From positions 1-6,963 of the forward strand of contig WJKD01000827.1 in the NCBI GenBank assembly GCA_014729315.1: a stretch of 6,963 nt of DNA, read 5' to 3'. Below are positions 1-5,624 of the stretch, one piece after another. A program made the position numbers and the translations under genes. The notes below the pieces were generated by a model. It did not search any database. It was given only the letters and a program-made list of their open reading frames with translations, and was not told the origin of the DNA. Position 1 is the first letter of the stretch. Each line of letters starts with the position of its first letter. Source of the DNA: Promethearchaeota archaeon. Lineage in GTDB: Archaea > Asgardarchaeota > Lokiarchaeia > Sigynarchaeales > SOKP01.

Positions 1-2190
1 CATTTGTATGGCGGTCGCCGAAACGGAGGCGGCTTTTTGGTAGTCAAGATTTACCGATAATTGACTCCACGCTGCTCGGGATTTTGATTGTTCGAGTTTT
101 TGTTTCCAAGCGCTTTTCTGCTGTTGCTGCTGGGTCAGGCTTATCTGAAAAGAGGGCGAGTGCATAATATTGACTTGTGTATCTATTTGAGTCGAGCCGT
201 AGAATTGCCGACCCATAGGACCTGCGGATTCTCGTAAACCCGAGATCAAGGTACTCCAAAAGATCTGCTCGTAGGCGTCTGCGCCTAAGTCGGCGGCGAT
301 GCCTGTGACGAGCGATTCGATAAGCTCGTCTATGAATACTTCTTCGAGTATTTCTTCGCCTACCGCCTTCGCTAGTTGGACGGCAAACGAAGTGCTTGCT
401 TCTGAAGCGGATTTCGTGGCGAGGTCTGCGGTGATGCTCATGGTCACCATCACGGTCAGCGCCGTGAGGCAGATGGTATATACCATGTCGTTGAGCTGTT
501 GTTGAGCTTGTTGGGCGAGCACGAATTGGTAATAGTATTCGAGGACGCCGCCGTGAACTCCTTGCATAAGGGCTGGGATCTCTCCGTTAATCTCGCTTAA
601 AGCGTCGCCTGATGGAGCGTATCGCTTGAAGTCTATCTCGCAGAGTATTTGACTTTCTTTGATCGAGTTATGGGCGTTCTCAATAATTTCGTCGACTTGA
701 TTTTCTAGTTCTTGGATGAGAGATTCGGTAAGAACCAAGTCGCCTGTATCGGAATCGTAGGAAAATTCGCTCGATTCGAGTTTTCGCAAGAAGGTGTGAT
801 ACGTTTCTGAATTTCCTTCTTCTTTGTAAAGGAGCACGAATCGAACTTCTTCCACGTCGCACTTAATTGTGTGCTTGTTGTAGCGGGAGTTGAAATATCC
901 CGTGTGCGAAGGTCGAATCTCAATGGTGTCTGAACCTTCTTCCCATACTTTGTAGACGGTTTCCGTTGCGCTTGCGAAATTATTATTGTAAGAGGCGTCG
1001 GAGGCGAAGATCGGGAAATCCTCGTAAAATTCGGGGTATTGGGTGTATTCGTTCGATTCCACGAACATCATGATCGGGTATCCGTTAAACATGTAAGGAG
1101 CGACTTTATTGAAGCGCGCTTGGGAATCGACCTTCGAGCTGGTGTAAATAGCGTCTTCGAGGTAGCCGATTGAATTTTTGGAGTAAATCAGGCGGTCGTC
1201 GTCAATAGATTCCATCTCACCAACATCGAATAGATAATCAATTCCGCCAAGCAATTTGTGAAAGTCGGAATATCTGGCAAAATAATTTCTTTGGGCGAGA
1301 TTGTAATCGAGCGAATGGGGATTGTAAATGTCAAAACCTATCTTGTTCATCTTAAATTCTCCACTTGGAGATAACACGATCTCGCCTTCGTATCTATATT
1401 GTTCGGTTTGAATGGCTACAGGCACATAAGCTCCAAGCATAGTACCGGTTAAAAGATTAATCCACGAGTTGCCCATCCAATTGTCGCTAAAATATTTCCC
1501 AGATAAAGTCCTCGTTCCTCTGAATTTATCTGATTCGTATTCTCGGGATTTGATGAGGTTGTCGACGGCTTCTTGAGACAACCACGAATACATAATGTTT
1601 AAGGTTGCGTAAGTCGCAAAAAATCCAACCGGACCTGTTTGTGTTAAACCACCCACGATGCTTGCTACAACGCCCGCTTCAATCTGCCATAAAGCTTCGC
1701 ACGCAACGCGCTCGGCTGTGAGGCTCTCAATATATTGATCAAACGTTAATTGTGAAACCTGTTGAATGAGTTCGCTACTGGTGCCGTCTTGCTTTATTTT
1801 CCATAGATCGAATAACGCGTCGGAAAATGCAGGTTCAAGGGCGTACCCGTTTAGGCTGTCTTCGTCGTGGAGTCGGTCGGTTAAGAACCTATTCCCTACG
1901 AGGTCCATTACCTTAAATTTGCCGGAATCGTTGTTATCGGATTCGTCGAACTTAATCAAGTTTAATTCTACTTTTATATGTTTGTCCGGTTGGAAGTAAT
2001 TATTTTGGTCGTAATCAAATCCGACGCCTATAACTTCGCCGTCGTTATCAATAATAAGCACGGTCTCGTAGGTCGCGTCTAGGTTGCCGTCCACGAACCA
2101 GTATTCGCCTTCGGTGGATCTTTTTGGTTGATATAAAAGGTTGTTGTCGTAATATACGCCTGAAACGGGAGTTACCCGAATAACCGACAC
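1..2190 (-). CDS. Large membrane-associated protein of unknown function, partial (C-terminus beyond left edge)
   Basis: One minus-strand frame stays open for 730 codons from 2190 to the window edge; I do not recognise a named family. The first possible start after an in-frame TAA (2230-2232) is GTG at 2190, preceded by GAAGG (2198-2202) at a 7-base spacing. No ATG lies upstream in frame. Residues 1-80 look beta-rich (SGVYYDNNLLY, then EYWFVDGN and VLIIDNDGEVIGV), like an extracellular beta-sandwich. Residues 163-205 are hydrophobic with Gly/Pro (GGLTQTGPVGFFATYATL) and may be a membrane hairpin. Residues 262-485 are a polar, aromatic-rich globular stretch. Residues 568-590 (YTICLTALTVMVTMSI core) are a probable transmembrane helix, followed by an acidic amphipathic helix (EEILEEVFIDELIESL) and a Gln-rich segment (682-711). 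There is no signal peptide at the GTG start. GC content and C/G-ending codons exceed those of the other genes. It loosely recalls giant surface proteins of Asgard archaea, from memory only. It could be a 5'-truncated gene. Confidence 0.8.
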   Translation of the reverse strand, partial: MSVIRVTPVSGVYYDNNLLYQPKRSTEGEYWFVDGNLDATYETVLIIDNDGEVIGVGFDYDQNNYFQPDKHIKVELNLIKFDESDNNDSGKFKVMDLVGNRFLTDRLHDEDSLNGYALEPAFSDALFDLWKIKQDGTSSELIQQVSQLTFDQYIESLTAERVACEALWQIEAGVVASIVGGLTQTGPVGFFATYATLNIMYSWLSQEAVDNLIKSREYESDKFRGTRTLSGKYFSDNWMGNSWINLLTGTMLGAYVPVAIQTEQYRYEGEIVLSPSGEFKMNKIGFDIYNPHSLDYNLAQRNYFARYSDFHKLLGGIDYLFDVGEMESIDDDRLIYSKNSIGYLEDAIYTSSKVDSQARFNKVAPYMFNGYPIMMFVESNEYTQYPEFYEDFPIFASDASYNNNFASATETVYKVWEEGSDTIEIRPSHTGYFNSRYNKHTIKCDVEEVRFVLLYKEEGNSETYHTFLRKLESSEFSYDSDTGDLVLTESLIQELENQVDEIIENAHNSIKESQILCEIDFKRYAPSGDALSEINGEIPALMQGVHGGVLEYYYQFVLAQQAQQQLNDMVYTICLTALTVMVTMSITADLATKSASEASTSFAVQLAKAVGEEILEEVFIDELIESLVTGIAADLGADAYEQIFWSTLISGLRESAGPMGRQFYGSTQIDTQVNIMHSPSFQISLTQQQQQKSAWKQKLEQSKSRAAWSQLSVNLDYQKAASVSATAIQM

Positions 2191-2197
2191 AGAAAAA

Positions 2198-2202
2198 CCT
2201 TC
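2198..2202 (-). promoter_or_regulatory. Possible ribosome binding site deciding the GTG start
   Basis: On the minus strand GAAGG lies 7 bases before GTG at 2190. It is only a partial match to the archaeal AGGAGGTGA consensus. Because no other start codon exists between the in-frame stop (2230-2232) and this GTG, it is the best support for where translation of the large protein could begin. Confidence 0.35.
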
Positions 2203-2226
2203 AAAAGATTGAATAATCTCTATTTG

Positions 2227-2261
2227 AGTTTATAGCATAAAAAAATTTTTATTATTTATAG
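2227..2261 (-). promoter_or_regulatory. TATA-like boxes upstream of the large minus-strand gene
   Basis: Read on the minus strand, ACTATAAATAAT (about 2252-2263) and GCTATAAACT (2227-2236) both resemble archaeal TATA boxes. Starts about 25 bases downstream would fall near 2230 and 2205, giving leaders of roughly 40 or 15 bases before the GTG at 2190. The region is AT-rich, so chance matches are likely. Confidence 0.35.
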
Positions 2262-2391
2262 TGTTATAAGATATAGAAACATTGATGAAACTTAGCCCTA
2301 ATGCGGTCACACTTGAAAAATACACAATTAAAACGCTTTAGCAACAAAACTTCTCAACTACACTACTACCTTTCCATTGGTCCATTTGCTT

Positions 2392-2444
2392 AGCCTGGTT
2401 AACAAGCACAGGTTTTTGAGCTTGGTCAACAAGCGCAGGTCTTA
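2392..2444. repeat. 27-base tandem duplication (two imperfect copies)
   Basis: AGCCTGGTTAACAAGCACAGGT (2392-2413) recurs as AGCTTGGTCAACAAGCGCAGGT (2419-2440), exactly 27 bases on. There are three differences in 22 bases, all transitions. On the minus strand each copy can fold as GCTTG-loop-CAAGC (second copy perfect; first copy with one G-U pair). The period is a multiple of three. In the minus-strand open stretch the copies read RPALVDQAQ and KPVLVNQAK, with only conservative changes. Two copies without spacers do not make a CRISPR array. Confidence 0.7.
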
Positions 2445-2453
2445 TAAATGACC

Positions 2454-2484
2454 CTTAGACAAACACAACACCAAATTGTCTAAG
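2454..2484. repeat. Perfect 9-base inverted repeat
   Basis: CTTAGACAA (2454-2462) and TTGTCTAAG (2476-2484) are exact reverse complements around a 13-base loop. TTTT (2485-2488) follows on the plus strand. It could be a weak hairpin terminator, a dimeric regulator site, or the end of a vanished element. Nothing in the window picks between these. A TATA-like CTTATAAAT (2441-2449) sits just to its left. Confidence 0.55.
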
Positions 2485-2799
2485 TTTTACAGTAAAAACC
2501 TGAGATCCGGGGTTCAAAATGAGCCTCCAGTATTGAAAGTTCATGAAACTCCCCGATGGACCATATTTTTTCTTATCATTAAGACTAATGCATGCTTATG
2601 TTCGCCCCTACATTTTATCTGTCCCTTTTATTCATATAAAAATAATCATAATAATCATCAATTCTATTAGATAAAAAAAGTTCCGCTAAAATTTGTCTCA
2701 AATTAACATCAGCCGAGTATTTTAACGGAGAAAATAAAATAAGGAAAAAATACATTCATTCTTCTTTTACGAGGAGCAATTGCGGACTATTATTAAAGA

Positions 2800-2831
2800 T
2801 AAATATAAAAATGATTTGCTTTATATTATAT
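2800..2831 (+). promoter_or_regulatory. TATA-like promoter region for the coiled-coil gene pair
   Basis: AAATATAAAAA (about 2800-2810) and TTTATATTATATTTAA (about 2819-2834) match archaeal TATA boxes. A transcript starting about 25 bases further on (roughly 2830-2855) would give a leader of about 35-60 bases to the ATG at 2891. These boxes fall inside the longer TTG-started version of the gene, which argues for the internal ATG. Confidence 0.4.
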
Positions 2832-2890
2832 TTAATAGTAAAATAGAAAAATGCATAAAGAGAAGAAAATGGTGGTTTAACATAGCGGAA

Positions 2891-3304
2891 ATGCTCACCG
2901 ATTTGCTGAACGCTATTTACAATAGAATTTCTCAATTAGGCAAATCAATTCAGGAATTAAAGGCATCTCTTGATGACTTGAATCAGAACATTGAAGAAAA
3001 GATCACCAATCTAAACGAGAAGATCGCCGAATTTTCGAACGAAATTGGGGTTACGCAAACGAAACACATTGAAGTTTTAAAGAGTATTGGTGAAGGAGTG
3101 AAAGAAGAAATAGAAACGGTTCAGAATGGCCTTGCGTTAGATTCGTTTGAAAACTTAATCTCAAACCTCGAAAAATTCGAAAAATTAGCAAAAGAAATTC
3201 TGAATCAAGATACGGTGAATCTACTCCTTTCAGAAGCTATCGATTCGGTGAAAAATTTGAAAAAATCTTTAAAGGAAGAGGAGGTAGAAGAAGAAAGTGT
3301 CTGA
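2891..3304 (+). CDS. Small coiled-coil protein A
   Basis: This encodes a 137-residue, almost entirely helical, acidic protein with no membrane segment or signal peptide; no named family is recognised. Hydrophobic residues L6, I9, I13, L16, I20, L23, L27, L30, I34 follow a clean 3-4 heptad pattern, which continues with a small register shift (I38, L41, I45, F48, I52). This predicts a long N-terminal coiled coil. A second helical region (80-126) ends in a Glu-rich tail (KEEEVEEESV). The frame extends upstream to a TTG at 2780 preceded by GAGGAG, but that spacing is only 3 bases. The extra 37 residues are basic and aromatic, unlike the rest, and overlap TATA-like sequence, so I prefer ATG 2891, which has only a weak ribosome site. 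The gene overlaps gene B by 8 bases, so the two are probably co-translated. A partner or scaffold role is inference. Confidence 0.75.
   Translation: MLTDLLNAIYNRISQLGKSIQELKASLDDLNQNIEEKITNLNEKIAEFSNEIGVTQTKHIEVLKSIGEGVKEEIETVQNGLALDSFENLISNLEKFEKLAKEILNQDTVNLLLSEAIDSVKNLKKSLKEEEVEEESV
3278..3285 (+). promoter_or_regulatory. Strong Shine-Dalgarno site for coiled-coil gene B
   Basis: GAGGAGGT lies inside the end of gene A, 11 bases before the GTG at 3297. It matches the archaeal 16S rRNA tail almost perfectly and decides the GTG start of gene B over the in-frame ATG at 3327. Confidence 0.75.
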
Positions 3305-3719
3305 TACAGAACAACTGATTAATCAAATGATTGGAAAAATAAACGCTATAACAGAGTCCTTGGATGGAACCATTGCGCAAATTCAGAACATGAATAATTC
3401 GCTCGAACAAATGTCTGCTAAGTTTTCGGAAGAAACTGTAAGTTTAACTGAAAATATTCGACTCATCGTTGAGGTATTGAAACAATTCAGGGTTGCGTCT
3501 GCGAGTAGTTTGAGGGAATTAAACGAAGATCTTTCGGAAAAAATAAAGGAATTATGGGAAAAAAAATCCATCGAGGCAATTCTTAAAGAAGAGAAAAAAG
3601 CGATTGATGCAATAAAAAAAGGTGAAAAAACCGTAGCAAACAACTTATATTACGCTCAATTGCTTACTATAATAAGATCTATTCGAGAAGAAACCAATCG
3701 AATTTTATCGCTTAAGTAG
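3297..3719 (+). CDS. Small coiled-coil protein B, partner of A
   Basis: This encodes 140 residues, nearly all helical, without membrane segment or cysteine; the family is not recognised. The GTG start is chosen for the GAGGAGGT site upstream. The N-terminal half has a regular heptad pattern: I8, M11, I15, I18, L22, (T25), I29, M32, L36, M39, F43. It is predicted to form a coiled coil of the same length class as in protein A. Residues 83-111 are Lys/Glu-rich (KELWEKKSIEAILKEEKKAI). The C-terminal helix (117-140) is amphipathic, with a hydrophobic face YYAQLLTIIRSI that could be a docking surface. The 8-base overlap with gene A and the shared architecture (Asn/Gln-rich heptads) suggest paralogues or obligate partners. 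The family may be a lineage-specific archaeal one. A cytoskeletal, chemosensory-like or trafficking adaptor role is possible but not shown. Confidence 0.8.
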   Translation: MSDTEQLINQMIGKINAITESLDGTIAQIQNMNNSLEQMSAKFSEETVSLTENIRLIVEVLKQFRVASASSLRELNEDLSEKIKELWEKKSIEAILKEEKKAIDAIKKGEKTVANNLYYAQLLTIIRSIREETNRILSLK

Positions 3720-3740
3720 TTTTTTACTAAATTTTTTTTA
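3720..3740 (+). terminator. Oligo-T transcription terminator
   Basis: Directly after the TAG of gene B come two T-runs, six T (3720-3725) and eight T (3732-3739), with no GC hairpin. This is the usual form of an intrinsic archaeal terminator, and it separates the coiled-coil pair from the next gene, which has its own TATA box. Confidence 0.6.
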
Positions 3741-3758
3741 ACTTAGAACTCATTATTA

Positions 3759-3777
3759 TTTAATATAAAATATTTAA
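3759..3777 (+). promoter_or_regulatory. TATA box of the helical-repeat gene
   Basis: TTTAATATAAAATATTTAA is a strong archaeal TATA-like element. A start about 25 bases after its centre would fall near 3791. That leaves AAGGAG (3796-3801) in a leader of about 20 bases before ATG 3811, and places the upstream ATG at 3784 before the transcript. Confidence 0.55.
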
Positions 3778-3795
3778 TGTTAAATGTTTAAAACT

Positions 3796-3801
3796 AAGGA
3801 G
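3796..3801 (+). promoter_or_regulatory. Shine-Dalgarno site deciding ATG 3811
   Basis: AAGGAG lies 9 bases before the ATG at 3811. It sits inside the coding stretch that would result from starting at the in-frame ATG 3784, which has no such site. The shorter protein is therefore the likely one. Confidence 0.7.
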
Positions 3802-3810
3802 CGAATTTTA

Positions 3811-4710
3811 ATGCCAAAAGGGTGCTTTGCTTTATTATTACCCAGTGATTCAGAATACAATGTGCTTGGATACTATATAAAGGACAAAAATTCACAATTT
3901 ACTATCACCGATAATTTATTTCTTCGCTTAAATTTAGATCATTCGAAAAACGATTATAACCTCTTAAAACTCAAAGATTACAACCTTGTCTCCTATCTTT
4001 ATAAATTTAAAGGGAAAATAAAGCGTAAAGCGTTAGGTGTTATTGTTGGTTTAATTTTAAACGAAAATGAGGTTGAAGACGCAGAAAAATTTCGCGTTCC
4101 ATTGAAAAATACAGCATCGAAGATTGAAACGATCAATCCGATTGGAATGGAGAAAGCGGAATTTGAAGTAAAATTGAAAAAATTTTATATTGAATTTTTG
4201 GATAAAATTATGGATCGGTTGGATCCCGAATCCTTGAAGGCGGGAATTATTAATAAAACGAAAGAGATGCTTAGCGGGGGGAGAAAAGAACGAAAAATAG
4301 CTCAAGAATTATTAGAAAAAATTGAAGACAAGGTACATGTGAAGATATCTGAATTATACCAATCGGCAGAAGAGGAGTTAAAAGCCCTCGAGTACGATAA
4401 AGCAGCAAAACATTTTAAAAAAGCTGCGGATATCGCAGAAGAACTAAGAGTAGAAGAATTAGCTAAGAATCTAAAAGATCGTTCCAAATTAGCAAAAGAA
4501 GTACCTGTGCTCACGAAAGAGAGAGAAAAAATGATCGAAGACGCAAGGTTCGCTCTCAAAAACGAAGATTTCAATCAATCTTCTCTTTTATACAAAAAAG
4601 CGAGCGAAATTTCAAAAAAATTGATGGAACCAGATAAACACGAAGAATACGCGCTCAAATCAAAAGCTTTACAAGATTTTTATCAGGCGGATCAGAGATT
4701 CAAAAAATAA
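3811..4710 (+). CDS. Cytosolic protein with possible longin-like N-terminus and two TPR/MIT-like helical hairpins
   Basis: This encodes 299 residues from ATG 3811. Residues 3-85 read as a small alpha/beta domain: strands CFALLLPS and VLGYYIKD, a helix around DNLFLRLNLD, then strands YNLLKLKD, LVSYLYKF and ALGVIVGLIL. That order is compatible with a longin or roadblock-like fold, but no diagnostic motif exists, so this is inference. A helix (86-108) and a charged helical linker (113-180) follow. Two related helical hairpins come next: about 180-213 (YQSAEEELKALEYDKAAKHF, then KKAADIAEEL) and 238-275 (EDARFALKNEDFNQSSLLYK, then KASEISKKL). Both have the A..L....Y..A...Y.KA spacing of TPR or MIT repeats. 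There is no signal peptide or membrane segment. It likely binds other proteins and may work with coiled-coil proteins A and B next door, although it has its own promoter. Specific function unknown. Confidence 0.85.
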   Translation: MPKGCFALLLPSDSEYNVLGYYIKDKNSQFTITDNLFLRLNLDHSKNDYNLLKLKDYNLVSYLYKFKGKIKRKALGVIVGLILNENEVEDAEKFRVPLKNTASKIETINPIGMEKAEFEVKLKKFYIEFLDKIMDRLDPESLKAGIINKTKEMLSGGRKERKIAQELLEKIEDKVHVKISELYQSAEEELKALEYDKAAKHFKKAADIAEELRVEELAKNLKDRSKLAKEVPVLTKEREKMIEDARFALKNEDFNQSSLLYKKASEISKKLMEPDKHEEYALKSKALQDFYQADQRFKK

Positions 4711-4718
4711 AAACCGTT

Positions 4719-4740
4719 AGAATTCTAAAAATTCTCTTCC
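4719..4740 (+). terminator. Weak hairpin and pyrimidine tract after the helical-repeat gene
   Basis: AGAATT (4719-4724) and AATTCT (4730-4735) form a 6-base AT-rich stem with a 5-base loop, followed by a pyrimidine-rich stretch (CTCTTCCTCCTT). This may end the upstream transcript. The stem is too weak to be certain. Confidence 0.3.
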
Positions 4741-4752
4741 TCCTTATATTCT
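4741..4752 (+). promoter_or_regulatory. TATA-like box for the SAM hydrolase/NadM operon
   Basis: CCTTATATTCTA (4740-4751) resembles an archaeal TATA box. A start about 25 bases on, near 4770, would give a leader of only about 15 bases to ATG 4785. No ribosome site is visible, so the first gene may be read from a near-leaderless message. Confidence 0.4.
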
Positions 4753-4784
4753 ATAGAAGAATTAACTTTTTGGATAGTGATTTT

Positions 4785-5621
4785 ATGACCGAGGCTTATC
4801 AAGATCATATCGGACTTTTAACAGATTTTGGTTTAAAAGGTCAACATTATGTTGCTAGTATGAAGGGAGTTATCTTACAACTAAATCCAAACGCAACTAT
4901 CGTTGACATTTCCCATAATGTTTCCTCTTATTCGATTCTTGAAGCTGCTTATTTAATGAACAGTACTTATAAATACTTCCCTGAATGCACTGTTTTCGTA
5001 ATAGTAGTAGATCCAGGAGTCGGTAGTTCTCGGGAGATAATAGCTTTAAAAACCATCAAAAATTATTATTTTGTAGGACCGAATAATGGACTGTTCCCTC
5101 ACATAATTTCTAAAGATAAAATTTCGGATTGCGTTAAAGTTGAAAACGATAATTATTTTAATAAGCCCGTTTCACGAACTTTTCACGGAAGAGACATTAT
5201 GGGTCCTGTAGGAGCACATATTACGTTAGGTGTGCCTCTCACTAATTTTGGGAATTCTTTTGATATTAATAATTTGGTATCTCTCCCTATTGATTTGAGA
5301 ATAAACGAAGAAAAAAAGAAAATACTTTGCACCGTTCAATATATTGATAATTTCGGGAACGTGACTACAAATGTACGTCTTATTGGAAATTCCGTTGAAG
5401 GATACGATTTGGAACTTCCATTAGATTGTATGCTAAAATTTAAAATTAACAATAGGCAAATAAGTGCTAAATTCGTTACCCACTTCTCAGGCGTTCAGAG
5501 AAATAAATATTTATTTCTGAGAGGGTCAAGTAATTTTCTTGAGCTTTCAAAAAATCAGGCCAATGCAGCTAAAGATTTAGATCTGAAAGTGGGTGATACC
5601 ATCGAAATTAATTTGGCTTAG
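4785..5621 (+). CDS. S-adenosyl-L-methionine hydrolase (adenosine-forming), DUF62 family
   Basis: The 278-residue protein matches the DUF62/SAM hydroxide adenosyltransferase family (fluorinase/chlorinase superfamily), which uses water to split SAM into adenosine and L-methionine in the cytosol. Visible motifs are LLTDFG (11-16), VDISHNV (40-46), VDPGVGSSR (75-83), FVGPNNGLF (96-104), FHGRD (133-137), DNFGNVTTN (188-196), and a C-terminal RGSSNFLELS with NQANAA. The family's Asp/Arg/His triad (D68, R75, H127 in Pyrococcus PH0463, from memory) aligns with D76, R83 and H134 at nearly the same spacing, which favours the hydrolase over halogenase members. Length is normal for the family. An in-frame TTG at 4770 would add five residues; ATG 4785 is preferred because homology begins at DHIGLLTDFG. 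The next gene starts three bases after the stop, so the two form an operon. Confidence 0.95.
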   Translation: MTEAYQDHIGLLTDFGLKGQHYVASMKGVILQLNPNATIVDISHNVSSYSILEAAYLMNSTYKYFPECTVFVIVVDPGVGSSREIIALKTIKNYYFVGPNNGLFPHIISKDKISDCVKVENDNYFNKPVSRTFHGRDIMGPVGAHITLGVPLTNFGNSFDINNLVSLPIDLRINEEKKKILCTVQYIDNFGNVTTNVRLIGNSVEGYDLELPLDCMLKFKINNRQISAKFVTHFSGVQRNKYLFLRGSSNFLELSKNQANAAKDLDLKVGDTIEINLA

Positions 5622-5624
5622 AGA

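Larger units (their letters stand above)
2191..2890. other. Non-coding, AT-rich divergent intergenic region
   Basis: No convincing gene is seen in these 700 bases between the divergent large minus-strand gene and the plus-strand coiled-coil genes. A 64-codon TTG-started plus frame (2476-2670) has low-complexity, Asn/Tyr/Phe-rich content and no ribosome binding site. The region holds TATA-like sequences facing both ways, a 27-base tandem duplication (2392-2444), a perfect 9-base inverted repeat (2454-2484), and a short minus-strand open stretch (2341-2454) that may be a coding remnant. The length and the repeats fit a recombination or insertion scar between two blocks of different base composition. 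Confidence 0.6.

Noticed and set aside
44..923. Several short open frames overlapping the large minus-strand gene
   Set aside because: They are shadows of the single 730-codon frame, with no ribosome sites and compositionally odd products.
2281..2345. TTGATGA considered as the C box of an archaeal C/D RNA
   Set aside because: No CUGA D box at a suitable distance and no internal C'/D' pair.
2392..2444. Repeat pair considered as a CRISPR remnant
   Set aside because: Only two copies, imperfect, with a 27-base period and no spacer-sized unique segment; no cas genes.
2490..2530. GGTTCAAAA stretch considered as a tRNA T-arm
   Set aside because: The flanking bases do not pair as a T-stem, and no acceptor, D- or anticodon stem can be built on either strand.
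2476..2670. 64-codon TTG-started plus-strand frame
   Set aside because: No ribosome site, low-complexity residues typical of AT-rich non-coding DNA, and its start lies within the inverted repeat.
2780..2890. TTG-started N-terminal extension of coiled-coil protein A
   Set aside because: GAGGAG is only 3 bases from the TTG, the added residues are unlike the rest of the protein, and TATA-like sequence lies inside. It remains possible.
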